Positions 23,106-34,965 of a stretch of DNA of 64,000 nt are shown here, one piece after another (position 1 is the first letter of the stretch; each line of letters begins with the position of its first letter). The notes under the pieces are model-generated. The model was not told where the DNA came from. It did not search any database and saw only the letters and a list, made by a program, of their open reading frames with translations. The DNA is taken from assembly GCA_003255025.1 (NCBI GenBank), contig QANY01002260.1:62001-126000 (forward strand), written 5' to 3'. The position numbers and the translations under genes were made by a program. This DNA comes from Datisca glomerata (lineage: Eukaryota; Streptophyta; Magnoliopsida; Cucurbitales; Datiscaceae).

Positions 23106-23385
23106 CCGTGAGAAGAGTTACTGTGGGCGCCGCTGACGGCCGCCGCAAACTGCAACCTCTAATAGCGGCAATCCACCATGCACCGTCGATAACTGCCACA
23201 ATCCACCATATGTCACATGAATCACTATAATGGATATCTCACAATACACATCAAACTGTGAGAAGAGTTGTGGTAGGCGTCGCCATTTGTCGTCCTTAGC
23301 TGCCATAAATCTCCACCTCTAATAGCTGCAATCCGCCATGCAACGTCGTCACCCATTGCCGCAATCCACCCTATGTCGTGAACTA
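23106..23385. repeat. Imperfect tandem repeat, GC-richer
   Basis: Two related units of about 120-155 bp: 23106-23222 and 23260-23385. Both begin GTGAGAAGAGTTRYKGTRGGCG, continue with CGCCGCC/CGTCC and 'ACCTCTAATAGCKGCAATCC', and end in CCGCAATCCACCCTATGT-like words. There is no convincing frame; the function is unknown. Confidence 0.65.
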
Positions 23386-23669
23386 TGGATCACTGTATAC
23401 TTCCACGAACTATTATGAATCGATACATCACAATCTTCGTTACTAAGTCGTCAATTGATCATAAGTATAGATTGAAGAAAAATCCACTTTTCCTTCCTCT
23501 CAATTTTTCTTTAGAGAGAATGATAAGTTTCCCTAAGGTTTTTAATTCTCTCACTAATGTTGCTAATAGGTTTGTGTTCAATCATTGAGAGAAGCTTATC
23601 TTTAAAGTAAAATCCAATGGCCAGAATTGAGTGAAAATTATCTATTATATGAATGCAGGTAACTAGAAC

Positions 23670-23790
23670 ACATAAACCGCTATTGTGACGGTTTGGATGA
23701 GCCGTCATCGTATATATTTTCTGCTGCAATTGATCATAAATTTTCTGCAAATACTGGCGGCTTTCACAAAACCGTCGTATTGTTATAATA
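23670..23790. repeat. CACTA-like subterminal modules (fragment)
   Basis: Words TGTGACGGTTTGGATGAGCCG, TCATCGTATATATTTT and CAAAACCGTCGTATTG are arranged as in the inverted GACGGTT/AACCGTC modules near 37.3 kb. No terminus was found, so this is probably a remnant. Confidence 0.4.
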
Positions 23791-24149
23791 TTCTTAAAAA
23801 AAGTTCATATGTTACTAGGCAAAATCCGCTCTTTAGCTATCAATAAATGTATGTATGTATGATTTTCCAACTATATAATTCTCATCCCACCCCACCAAGA
23901 GTAAAAATCTCGTCTCATCCTACTCGATTCGGGATGAGTTTTCATGACGGGACTACTTTTTCGGGACAACTACACGCCCCTAAACGCAGTCACCTCAGAA
24001 CAACACAAATCATGATAGCAACATCTGCGCAACACCATTCTCTACTAATCCCTTAAACTTATCTACTGATTCTTCACCTAATAGTAGTGCATGTGAGTCA
24101 TAATAAATCCCCCTTACCTCCTTCACCACTACCTTAGCAACCCACAACT

Positions 24150-25790
24150 AATGTTCATTCAGTCGTTATAAGATCATAAGCAGGAATTCACAAGCAAAAA
24201 ATCTATCTCACCTCCACTTTGCCTCAAGTTGCAGCTGAACCAACATAAAGCAAGGAGGCACTTGAACATCCCATGGAGAAACAAGCTATGTAGATTAAAT
24301 ACCAAGTATTTATGCAGAATCACACTTCGTCCTTAGTACCCTACACTCCCATTATGAATGTCATTGGGAAAAAGTGGATGTTCAAACTAAAACAAAATTC
24401 AGATGGCACAATTCAATGGATTTAGGCAAGATTTGTTGTAAAAGGGCTTTCATCAAACACTTGGGTTAAACTTCTAAGAAACCATCAATGCAATTATGAA
24501 GCGTGTAACAGTCAGACTCCTTCTCTCTAAGGCACTTACAAATAGTGGGCAATGAGGTAGCTGGATGTGAACAATGCATTCCTGCATGGCTCACTTTCAG
24601 AGATAGTGTACATGACAACCTGAGGTGTTTATGATCAAACTACTCCTTCTCATGTGTGCAAATTGAACAAAGCACGATATGGCTTCAAGCAAGTCCTAAG
24701 AGCATGATATGATAAACTCAAGCTCACTCTTCTTCATAAAAAAGGTTTCAGGTATCCAAATCTGATCATTCATTATTTATGCTGCATCACCCACACAGAA
24801 AAATATGTATTCTAATATAGTTGATGATATCATACTGACTAGCAGTGGTAACCAATATTTGTCTCACCTAATTTTAAAGCTGCATGCTAACTTTGTTCTA
24901 AAAAACCTAGGTCCTCTACTTTACTTTCTTGGCATTTCTGTAACCACTACTACCTCAGAATTCCATCTTTCTCAAGCAAGGCACATTACTGACCTGCTGT
25001 ACAAGTTAAACATGATAGATGCTAAGGCTTGTTCAATACCTGCTACCTCATCAACTAAGGTTTCTAAGAACATGGGTGAACTTCTGACTGACAATACACA
25101 ATACAATTTTTTTTATTGGTGCACTACAATATAATACTATCATAAGGCTTGATATTGCCCAATTTTGTGAACAAACTAAGTTAGTTCTTGCACTGTCCAA
25201 CTACTCTACACTCATAAGCCTGTAAAAGACTTATTAGGCACCTCAAAGGAACACTACATGAAGGACTCACTCTCAGACCAACATTTGAGTTTAATCTAGA
25301 AGCCTTTTTCTACCTTCTTTGATTCAGATTGGGCAAGCTGTCCGGATGACAGAAGGTCAACCTATGAATTTGTTATCTATCTTGGTCCAAGCTTGATTTC
25401 TGGTCCTTTAAGAAACAATATGTTGTAGCCAAATCTAGCATTGAGAGTGAATATAGAGCCCTTGCAGAATAATTGCTGAGATAGCTTGGATTGAATCCAT
25501 AATGACTGAATGCATTTAGTCTCTTAAAAAACTTCAACCATTTGGTGTGATAGTGAAGGAGCAGCCTCAACCGCCTCAAATCTCATTTCTCATACTAGAA
25601 CTAAGCATATAGAGATAGTCATCCACTTTGTAAGGGATAAAGTTTCATCTAAAGCCCTTGATATCATGTATATTCCTTCAAAGGAACAAGTTGCTGACTA
25701 TTCACTAGACCTCTTCTAGTACAACAATTTCAGCTTCTAAAGTCCAAGTTGCATGTGGTTGAACCCCCATGAGCTTGTCGGGGGCTGCTA
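24150..25790 (+). pseudogene. Ty1/copia reverse transcriptase and RNase H (copia B)
   Basis: Plus-strand relic in the normal copia order. It runs from a TRSKAGIHKPK-like linker (about 24180), through RT (NVIGKKWMFKLKQNSDGTIQ; MRQLDVNNAFLHGSLSEIVY; HVCKLNKARYGFKQ; DDIILTSSGNQYLSHLI; LLYFLGISVT; HLSQARHITDLLYKLNM), the post-RT RLIRHLKGTLHEGL block and RNase H ([65 protein letters not shown]). The YVDD active-site box reads IVDD because the tyrosine codon is lost, and several stops and frame changes are present. Gag and integrase are absent on the left. Confidence 0.9.
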
Positions 25791-25795
25791 AGGAA

Positions 25796-26100
25796 TGTTC
25801 ATTGTATTGCCCACCTAAGTTGCCACCTCACCAAGCTTTGCATCACTCTTTAGGTGTAGCTAGAATGAGCTAGCATATCCACCTTGCATGGCCACCTCAT
25901 AAGTTATTTGACATCATTGTCTGTGAAGATATTCCGTTAATGCCTTCACCAAATTCTAACTAATCCTTATTCTCTTTAATTAGCTCAGTATTATTAATGT
26001 AATTAACCTCAATGTCTTAGCTTCTCTATATATACCTTTAGCACTATAATTCAGAGAGAAATGAAAATCATCTTCTTCTTGTTATTAGTTAAAATATCAG
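25796..26100 (+). repeat. 3' LTR of copia B (right border approximate)
   Basis: After the pol end comes a purine-rich tract (GGGGGCTGCTAAGGAA) and then TGTTCATTGTATTG, the expected TG start. A TATA box (CTATATATACC, 26026-26036) sits about 230 bases in, as in copia LTR promoters. The CA end is not certain; ATATCA at about 26100 is my best guess. Confidence 0.6.
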
Positions 26101-29100
26101 TAGCCTCACTTTTTCTTTAATTGTGAAGGACATTTTTGACATTTGACCAAGAAACTAAGGACAAGGGAACCTTATATAATTATGACTTAGAGACTCAAGT
26201 GTTTGCAAGATTAAGACAAAATATAAGAGATGTTGATGTAAGTTATCTGAATCTTAGAGATGATATTAATTAACCAGTTTAAGTATGCAGTTATTTCGCA
26301 CGCTCAAATTTAAGTATGCAGAGATATTAATTAATCAATTTAAGTTATTTTGCTAGGCATATTGATAAATCCAACGGGATAAAAAACTAAAATATGCAAT
26401 TATCTTGGAAGGTTGCACTTTTTGGAAGGCATATTGATTAAGCTAACCGGAATGAAGACGGAAATGCTTGATTATAAACGTAATTAATTAGTATCAAACA
26501 CTTGATAATTAAATGGTATGTGTAAAATGAAATCTATAATTAACGAAATGCAACGTAGACCTTATGTCATGGTAGGCATGTGTGTGTGGGACATTGGCAA
26601 TAGTAGAGTAGGGCATAGGACACCTAAACAACGAATAAGACAGAGAGTGGGTTGGGTCTAGTTCCTGAAATTGCAGACTGTCGGAGACATCATGGGTAGG
26701 GCAGTTTGATCACTTATGGATCTTCATGTTTAGGACTATCTTTAATTAGACCACACCTCACCAAATATGGACTCAGTTTTTTTTCTTTGTGTTCTCGCAT
26801 GTCACAGTTTGTCGGAGACGCATGTAGATCCCGTAGCAGTCCCCATTAGTGCCGACATTTCTTAATTTTTGAATCTGTCGTTGTAAAACTGTGTACTAAA
26901 TCTTAAATTTTCCAAAAATATATTTTTATTTGACAGTGAATAACGTTTAGATTAAGTTTTATTGGAAGTTAATTTGAAAAATTATTTCAATGAGCGGTAA
27001 AACATAAACTTTCAAATATTTGATATAATATTTAGTCTATAATTTGCTCTGTATAGAATTAATCTTTAATTCATTTTCTTTTTCCACATCTTTTTATGAT
27101 ATGTTTGATAGTCCTAATAAGAAGACATGTATGGCTGATAACAAATGAATACAGAAGATATACTTGAGACTAGACGGGACTGGATAATAGTAAATATTAT
27201 AAAATAAATATTCATGAAATTTAAATCTATCTTCTTAACTAATTCGTTCTAATCTAATGTATTCGTCTATTTCTTGTTGGCTGCTTACTCAACAGATGTG
27301 TAAACACATCAAGCTTTTTATGCAACGTGTCTTATTTTTACATTAGGTTAAGAAACTTTGTACCTTCTTACAATATTGAATGATTATTGTACAAAAAACT
27401 AATTGACTAATTAAGCCTGTAGTTAACCAAAAAAGATGAAATAACTTCATGGAAAACCAATGGAAAAATATAAAAACTAAATTGAGAAATTTACCAATAG
27501 ATTAATTGATTGAACTCAATTTCAACAAATGAACAAGGATTTATAAAGGATATACACATTAGTCTGAATTGGATGAGCCATATGCTAGCTAATTATATAT
27601 ATGCATATATAAGGGATGAATAATGCGTGGATTTGTAGTCAAAGTTACAAACTTATAGAAAATGAGATAATATGATTCAAACATACTCACGATATCAAGA
27701 TTTATGTATGAAAGCTTAACCAGTGCACAAATCCACTTTGTCAAAAAATAGGTAAATTGAGTACTCAAGGATAATGTATATATACTCTATACTCATCTCT
27801 TCAAATGCCAAAATACCATCTTGATAATCCTTGCATCATTTTCTTCATTGGTCATTCTCTCTCACACATGAATTTTCTCATGTTTTTAGGAAGATCCGAG
27901 TCACTTAACTTAGATCTCAATAATCCAGATCATTTAAAAAAAAATCACATTCAACTTTTTTGTAGACTTCATGCTGAATTGATATAAGTCTTTTAAGATC
28001 ATCATCAATAACTTATATCAACTCAACATAATCCTTCTTATTAGACCCTCGAACAAGAGGGATCTAAATCCTTCTCTCTGCCATGCCAATACATTATTAC
28101 TGACTAGTAATAATTAACAAGAGACAACAAAATCAGGATTAAAATTACTTAAATATGACGTAAGTAATTAGTAACTGTGAGTTGCTGAAAAAATAATTAA
28201 CCAATGTCCACTGCGTCTTTCTGTTACAGAAAATGCCATTACTTCTGCATGAAAAATTAACTACAGTACAGCCAAGCAAGGTAAAAAGTAATTAACAAGG
28301 AGAGAGAGAGAAAATAAGATGAGATTTCTAATATTATTAATATTTAAAAACTTGAATTAGCTTTAAGAAACGGGAAGGTACATGTACTGTAAGCATTTCG
28401 AATAAAGACACCTCTTTTCTGCAGTCGGAGAATTGATGACCACACTCTCCTACCCTCTCTTATCTTCTACTCTCCCCCTCCCGAAATGAATTACACATTT
28501 TACGTTTAATATATTATTATTATTATTATATTAGATTAAACTATAAATTACACGCTTAGAGTTTATATTTTATATCATTTAAATCCCTACAAACATAACT
28601 TATTATCAATTTAGACCTTATTTTCATTATAATTAAATTTTTATTGAGTTTATATTGATCACACGTATTTGATAATATAAAAAATATGCGTTATACCAAA
28701 CACGGGTGTCACATATGTAATAAAAACTTGTCATAAGTTAAAGGGAAGAATGAATTGACACAAACTTTAAGTATGTGATTGCATTTACCTTGTTATTAAA
28801 TTTAATAAATTAACTATGTGTTTGTAACAAGTTCTCAAAAAATTACTTTTTTCTCTTCATAAATTTAATTTAATTAACTATTTCTTTTTAACAATTTCTC
28901 AAAGAAAAAAACCTTTTTCTCTTAATATATTATTATTATTATCATTATTAAATTAACTAAATCAATAAAGATTATAATTTTTTTATTTTATTAATTTCTA
29001 AAATATCTTATCTGTTAATTTAGTTCCTAAAATTTTAAATTGTTGTCAATAATGATTCAGTTAACTATTATTTGATAATATTAACTATTTGTGCAATTTT

Positions 29101-29330
29101 AGGAATTATCAAAGACGTGAGTGTCACTTTTTTTTCACTGACAAGTGATTAATGGAATTAAGAAAGATTAAATTGACAGCAACTTCAATTTTAGAGACTA
29201 AAATAACATAAACGAAGCCTTAGGAATCAAAACGCAGAAAGTGTAAACTTAGGGTCTACTTTGCATTTTCCCTAAATTTAATTAAATTAACTATTTTTAT
29301 ATTTAACAATTTCCCACACAAGACAGACAC
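26101..29330. other. Long AT-rich 5' flank of the ZF-HD gene, no gene seen
   Basis: No coding signature on either strand. There are short repeated words near 26270-26450 (TTAATTAAYCARTTTAAGT, AAGGCATATTGAT), a GA tract at 28302-28315, ATT trinucleotide runs at 28511-28528 and 28930-28945, and much (A/T)-only sequence. It is the likely upstream regulatory region of the gene at 29426, but I cannot name specific sites beyond the TATA box. Confidence 0.5.
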
Positions 29331-29332
29331 CC

Positions 29333-29340
29333 ATATAAAT
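29333..29340 (+). promoter_or_regulatory. Probable TATA box of the ZF-HD gene
   Basis: CATATAAATATTA lies about 90 bases upstream of the ATG at 29426. With a start about 30 bases downstream, this would give a 5' leader of about 60 bases, plausible for a plant gene. There is no experimental support in the sequence itself. Confidence 0.55.
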
Positions 29341-29425
29341 ATTATGATTACGGTTATAATTATAAGCCACATAGATCTTCTTAGCCTTCAGTCATCCCAA
29401 AAGAATTTAATTAACCGCCGAAGAT

Positions 29426-30193
29426 ATGGACTTCGACGATGAGCACGACGACGAAATGGATGAGGAGGAGGAGGAGGATATTCCGGTCGGCTTCGACTCG
29501 CTGCCTAACTCAGCTTCCCAAAGGCCCAGAATGGAACCCACAGCCGGAGAGGGCTCATCGTCGGCCAGAAAACCCGGCTCCACTGTTAGATACAGGGAAT
29601 GCCTCAAGAACCACGCTGTAACAATCGGCGGCCACGCGGTCGACGGTTGTGGCGAGTTCATCGCCGCTGGCGAAGAGGGAACCCTGGACGCGCTGAAATG
29701 CGCCGCGTGTAATTGCCACCGTAACTTCCACCGGAAAAAGACGGACGCCGAGCAACCCCAGAAGCCATACAGCTCACACAACTTCCAGCACCACCACCAC
29801 CCCCCGCAATTCTCTCATTTCTACAGAGCTCCGTTGCCACCGCCAGGATACCTCCAAATAACGACAGCGCCAGCTCAGCAGAGACTGTTGGTGCTTCCAG
29901 CGGGGTCGGGTGGTGGGACCGTGAGTAGAGAGGAAGAAGATATGTCGAATCCGAGTAGTAGCGGCGGAGGAGGAGGAGGAGGGAGTGGGAGTGGGATGAA
30001 GAAGAGGCAGAGGACGAAATTTAGCAAAGAGCAGAAGGAGAAAATGGTAAAGTTTGCGGAGAAGTTGGGGTGGAGGATACAAAAGCACGACGAAGAAGCG
30101 GTGGAGGAGTTTTGTGCAGAGAATAGCGTGAGACGACAGGTTTTTAAGGTTTGGATGCATAACAATAAGCATACTCTTGGTAACAAACCCTAA
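29426..30193 (+). CDS. ZHD: Zinc-finger homeodomain (ZF-HD) transcription factor, 255 aa
   Basis: Intact, intronless frame, as usual for this family. Residues 1-20 are strongly acidic ([15 protein letters not shown]). Residues 56-105 form the ZF-HD dimerisation zinc finger, starting [20 protein letters not shown] and closing with [15 protein letters not shown]; Cys59, His63, His70, Cys75, Cys92, Cys95, Cys97, His98 and His102 are all present. A His/Pro-rich linker follows (117-142), then SNPSSS and a glycine run (180-190). The C-terminal homeodomain is at 192-251 ([35 protein letters not shown], with Trp243 and Asn246 of the recognition helix), ending LGNKP. Family knowledge: nuclear, DNA-binding, homo- or heterodimer, often acting in flowering or stress programmes and regulated by MIF-type microproteins. 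The tail and layout resemble Arabidopsis ZHD1/ZHD2. The ATG is the first after the TATA box. Codon use is GC-richer than the surroundings. Confidence 0.96.
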   Translation: MDFDDEHDDEMDEEEEEDIPVGFDSLPNSASQRPRMEPTAGEGSSSARKPGSTVRYRECLKNHAVTIGGHAVDGCGEFIAAGEEGTLDALKCAACNCHRNFHRKKTDAEQPQKPYSSHNFQHHHHPPQFSHFYRAPLPPPGYLQITTAPAQQRLLVLPAGSGGGTVSREEEDMSNPSSSGGGGGGGSGSGMKKRQRTKFSKEQKEKMVKFAEKLGWRIQKHDEEAVEEFCAENSVRRQVFKVWMHNNKHTLGNKP

Positions 30194-31166
30194 CCCTTTC
30201 ATTACTTTCCTCTTTTTATCAATGTAGGTTTAGGGTGTTTGTTTTTTCTTTTTAATTTTTTATGAATTGTTTTTTAGTTTTTTGGAAAAATCCTAGTTGA
30301 CTAATTTAGCTGGTTCACTTATTTCTTCTTCTTCTACCATTTTCTGTCTTGGAAATGAAACCTATGGTACGATGGGGTTTTAAATTCTACATCCTAATTA
30401 TATTAAAAAATAACAAGAAAAAAATCTGGGTTTATCTGTGAGGTTGGAAAGAATGCTCGTGGAATTTTTATTACTCAATAATTCTTACATTAATTAATTT
30501 TTGAGTAAATTGAAATATAATCGTATTTCAAATACAATATTAATTTTAAATAATATGAGTCATGAAAATTTTCTCACGAAGCCAGTGGTAAAGATAAGGT
30601 TAATGGATGACGATATATGAAGTCTAAGTGAGTAAGAAATAAACGTGGGAGGCATGCAAAAGATGCAGGCTTTTAATTTTATCGTTACTTCTTCTTCTTT
30701 TTTTTAGTATTTATTTTTAAGTGATATGTGTGTTAAAATATAATGTTTTATTCATATTTATTTTTATGAAGAGATTTTAGAAAGAAAATGGGTGACTTGT
30801 TTTTTTCAAATGATAAGATAAGAGAGCTCTTTATAATTTAAAAGGATGGAATATAAATAGATACTGAAAACTCCCTATTTTATAAGTACTAAAAATTTTC
30901 CATCATCACCGCTTCATTAAACTTGAACCCATTGTCAGTGTCAAAATTTTAATGTTTTTCTTTTACTTCAATTCCATATGGAGAGGGGAAAGCCTTGAGA
31001 TCAACCGAGAAAGATCGGTATGCGAGATTAATGTGAACTTAGTTTATTGCAATATCTACACTCGCAATGGTTATTTGTTTTACATGTCCTTCATTAATTG
31101 TAACCCCGCTTTTGCTGACCTTTTGTGTATTTATTGTGTGCTAGTCACTTCTTCCAACTTGACATT
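30194..31166. other. 3' flank of the ZF-HD gene
   Basis: T-rich sequence right after the stop (30225-30290) is likely 3' UTR; I see no canonical AATAAA close by that I would insist on. A + strand frame at 30952-31284 has no family features and runs into the hAT end, so I leave it out. Confidence 0.4.
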
Positions 31167-31467
31167 ATTATTTCTAGGGTATTCACGGTTCGATTCGGTC
31201 GATTATTTGTACAAAAATCAAATCGAATCGAAAGTTACAGTTCAGTCATATCTTGAACTGAACCGAACCGTGAGTTATGTATGAACCGAACTGAACTAAA
31301 CCGTGAATTATGTATGAACCGAATCAAACCGAACCGTGAATCACGGTTCAGTTCACCGATTCGGTCCATATTTTCTATACAATTTTTCAAGTGTTTATTC
31401 ATTATTAAACCTGAAATTTTCATGTCTAATCACCTAATAATACATCAAATTTAGCACAAATCATACT

Positions 31468-31627
31468 AACAAGAAACATCCTACAGATTTAATACTAAAT
31501 AGCAAGCAACATCCTACAGATTTAATACCACATAGCAAGAAACATCTTACAGATTTAATACGAAATAGCAAGCAACATCCTACAATTTAATACCAACTAG
31601 CAAGCAACATCCTCGATTTAATACCAT
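31468..31627. repeat. Five tandem units of about 33 bp inside the hAT
   Basis: Units starting at about 31468, 31501, 31534, 31567 and 31599, consensus AGCAAGCAACATCCTACAGA plus TTTAATACYA. An 18-base match to the unit start also occurs at 33466-33483, inside the transposase relic near the other end of the element. Confidence 0.85.
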
Positions 31628-31848
31628 TATCAGGAACCTAGTATTACTGGGCAACATATAAACAATTAAACATAACAACATTAAAACTTAAAATAAGAAG
31701 TAAGACAGATTGTTCTATTTTAAATATAAAAATATTGTTCTGTTTGAACATAACAACATGATAATAAAAAGATAAAGTTCTTCATTCTTCAATCTCCACC
31801 ACCAATATCACACCGTCACTGCAGTAATCCCATACTTGCAACACTCTA

Positions 31849-33660
31849 TTAAAAAACCATAAAATAAATATAAACTTGTAGAACACTAAATATTTTGTAA
31901 AAACAAAATGTAATACAAGGACTAAGTTGAAAGTTACCTTCATCAAGTTCAACACATTCTTGAATTGTCTCATTGAGGTTAATAATATTCACCGATTTAC
32001 TCATGATCCAATTTGTTGTACAAATAAGAACTTCAACTATTTTTGGAGCTAATGAACTGCGGATTAGATCCGCTATATGACCACCAATACTAAAAGCTGA
32101 CTCTGATGCAACTATAGGGATAGGAATTACCAAAACATCTCTAGCTATAAGGCTAAGAATCTCATATCTTGAAGAATTTACTCTTCACCAATTAAGAATA
32201 TCCAAACTCTCATCTCGTTTTAAACAAGGCTCTAACAAGTATCTTTAAATCTCATTCTTAACCTCCAAATTATCTTCCTCAAGCATGAATATTAAATCCC
32301 TCATTAATATTAAATGGTTCAGGAATTCCATCATCATTTCCAACTTCAATTTCATCTGATTGTGATGATTGTCCAACATGTTGCACGTCTTCATGCAAAT
32401 TAATCTTAAATTTAGTTTTGTACTCCTCATACAACCTCTCCAAAGTAGACACTACTTTCTTTTTCGTATCAGTGGCAACATCACGCTCATACAAAACGTC
32501 ACCACAATATTGAACATATCTCATTTTAAAACGTGGATCAAGAACAATAGCAACATACAACACATAGTTTATCTTTTCAAAACCTCCCCAATATTTGTCA
32601 TATTTGGCTCTCATGCTACATGCCATTTTTTTCAAAAGAAATTGTTTGATATGGAATAAGTTCGAATGATGCTTTCTATTAAACAAACTTCATTAAAATA
32701 CCTATTGGCCATAACATTAAAAGAACTAGAATCCTTAAGGTTACCTCATAAAAAACTTTCGAAAACTTAATAAACATACGAACGTTATCCCAATCCTCAT
32801 CTAGTGGAGGACCAAGTTTCTTCTCATCTCCATGAAGCTCCATCAAATAATGTGCATCTTACTCTCCAAGCCTCTCAAATGCCTTTTGATACTTTTCAGC
32901 TGCCTCTAACATCAAATAAGTAGAATTCCATCTAGTAGAAACATCAAGAGAGACTATACTACTTGCACTTATTTTTACAGCCTCAATATATGTCTTAAAC
33001 TTTTGAAATCGAGAGGGAGAAGGCCTCACATATTTTCAACGCATTGTGGATTCGAATGGTTGAGTCATTGAGGTCCTTCAAAGAATCACGCACAATGAGG
33101 TTAAGAATATGTGCGCAACATCTAACATGCATAAACTCCCCATCCACCCCAATTTCTCAAATAATTGATTGCACCATCATTGGCGCTTGCATTATCAACC
33201 GTGATCGTGAAAACCCCCTCAATACCCCAATCAAGCAAACAATTCTCAATAGCCATGCCATTTGACTCCCCCTTATGATTAGCAATTGAACAAAAGTTAA
33301 TAATTCTTTTATGCAATTTCCAATCATTGTCAATAAAGTGTGCAGTGATTACCATGTAACTAAGATTTTGCACCGATGTCTAAGTATTAGTGGTAAGACA
33401 TAACCTCTGATTCTTATTTGCAAAAACCTTTTTCAAATTTTCTTTCTCCCATAAAAAAGCTTTAAAGCAAGCAACATCCTACATTTCTCAGCATTAAAAT
33501 TCGTACTAGAGAGTGTACATTTATTTTCACTTGTTTCCTCACTAGTTGTGTTGGTAGTAGTAAAAACTAACATTTTTTGCTTCGAGTCAGCAAATCTAGT
33601 AGGGTTCTTCTTACATCTCTTCAAGTGAGTCCATAAACTAGAAGTACAAAAAACCCTAAT
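31849..33660 (-). pseudogene. hAT (zf-BED/RICESLEEPER-like) transposase relic
   Basis: Minus-strand pieces in order. About 33660-33540 is a BED-finger-like H-x-LKRCKKNPTRFADSKQKM. 33373-33122 carries YMVITAHFIDNDWKLHKRII, NFCSIANHKGES and VFTITVDNASANDGAINYL, the catalytic-core region with the conserved DNAS-AN. 32686-32400 carries MACSMRAKYDKYWG, VAIVLDPRFKMRYVQYC and LERLYEEYKTKF, the domain before dimerisation. 32133-32010 carries IPIVASESAFSIGGHIADLI, RSSLAPKIVEVLICTTNW, the hAT C-terminal dimerisation domain. Stops and frame shifts separate the pieces. The left border has no gene beyond the dimerisation domain. Confidence 0.88.
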
Positions 33661-34301
33661 TTTTCAGAGATGAGGCATTGAGGAAGATTGGAAGAGAGAA
33701 AATCATGAATGTGAAGAGAAAATGTCAAAGTCGTGTTCGTGGAAGTGAAAATGAGCAAAACCCTAAAAATTCACCTTATAAAATTGGGTTAAAGAATCAA
33801 AACGACGCCGTATTGAAGAGTATATGGCACAACACTAGGGTATAACACGACGTCGTTTTAAATAGGGATATTTGGTTCGTTTTGATTCGGTTCAATTTGA
33901 AAATGTATTTTTTAACCGAACCGAAACCGAGGTATATGAAAGAACCAACTTAACCAGCCATTTTTGGTTCGGTTCAGTCGTAAAAAATTTTCACCCCTAA
34001 TTATTTCCTTGAGTTCTTGTTTCTCTTTTTGTTTGCAAGGATAGAAATATCTTAAACAAAAGAATTGTTATTTCTGGAACAAGAATTTTACAATAGCAAA
34101 AATAATACCCATATGTATATGAAAAATAACACACTTTATACTGAGGTTCCGTCTCTATATAATTGATTATTTTTATTTTTTTCAACTAATCCTTCGCAAT
34201 CCTTGTAATCTTAATTTACATTGGTCATGGATAATTGGATTAGCATAGAACGAGGAATTAAATTTACCAAGCCATGGTAAATTGCCCCCCAAATTGAATC
34301 T

Positions 34302-34418
34302 ACTTTTTTTTTGTCAAAGATACCTTACAAATTCTAAAAGGAATGCGAGAATATGACTCGAACCCACGACTTCTAGATTATGGGTGTGAAGGCTTAACCA
34401 ACTGCTTCAACCCGACGG
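34302..34418 (-). repeat. tRNA-derived SINE remnant
   Basis: On the minus strand: GTTGAAGCAGTTGGTTAAGCC (box A-like AGCAGTTGG) followed about 40 bases later by GTGGGTTCGAGTC (box B-like GGTTCGAGTC), then a short body ending in an A-rich tract (T10 on + at 34302). These are RNA polymerase III internal promoter boxes of a tRNA-derived SINE. The 5' head may be missing or joined to the CACTA-type repeats to the right. It is not a functional tRNA gene: no acceptor stem pairs. Confidence 0.55.
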
Positions 34419-34942
34419 CACTACAAGAAACAAGGGCTTTAGCGACCAACATTTTGGTCGCTAAAGCCCCAAAAAGTCATCGCGAAAGCCTTTCGTGGCG
34501 AACTTATATTCGTCATGAGATTCGTAGCTTTAGCTTCGTCAACAAAAATCTTTTGCAATGGCATTTTGGATCTTGTCGCGTTAGCCGTTCGCAACGAAAT
34601 GAAAACCGATCGCGAAAGGCTTTTTCGACCAAAAAAATAATATTGGTCGCGAAAACCCTTTCGCGACAAAAAAAAAATTTGGTCGCCAAAGGTTTTTTGC
34701 GACCAAAACTAATTTCGTCACAAAAACCTTTTGCGACCAATTTTTCTTTTCGTCATAAAAAGCTTTTGCGACCAAAAAAAAGTTTCGTCGCAAAAACTTT
34801 TTTCCACCAATTTTTTTGTCACGAAATGTTTTCAGCGAATAAATTTTACATTACAAAATACTATAATAATAATTAATATCACATGTAATAGTAATTAACA
34901 TCATCAGAAAATTTATCAAACCTGAAATTTTTCTAAAAATAC

Positions 34943-34965
34943 ATATATATATATATATATATATA
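34943..34965. repeat. (AT)n microsatellite
   Basis: About eleven AT units inside the CACTA element. Confidence 0.9.

Larger units (their letters stand above)
31175..33999 (-). mobile_element. Complete hAT transposon, transposase decayed
   Basis: The element starts TAGGGTATTCACGG and ends TTTTCACCCCTA, so the outer termini pair (TAGGG/CCCTA). It is flanked by a perfect 8-bp direct repeat, ATTATTTC (31167-31174 and 34000-34007), the hallmark of hAT insertion. Subterminal GAACCGAAC/GTTCGGTTC words cover 31180-31370 and 33870-33980 in both orientations. The internal coding relic reads on the minus strand. Length 2825 bp. Confidence 0.93.

Noticed and set aside
29407..30202. Other open frames overlapping the ZF-HD gene on both strands
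   Set aside because: They are shadows of the GC-rich coding region; only the 255-codon + frame has conserved domains.
30952..31284. 110-codon frame downstream of the ZF-HD gene
   Set aside because: It runs across the hAT border and its end is hAT terminal repeat; no motif or coding composition.
34320..34418. A functional tRNA gene
   Set aside because: Box A- and box B-like words are present but there is no acceptor or T-stem pairing, and an A-rich tail follows; this fits a SINE.
34343..34876. 177-codon + frame and three minus frames at 34.4-34.9 kb
   Set aside because: They are produced by the GCGACCAA/TTGGTCGC subterminal repeats of the CACTA element; the peptides are repetitive and have no known fold.
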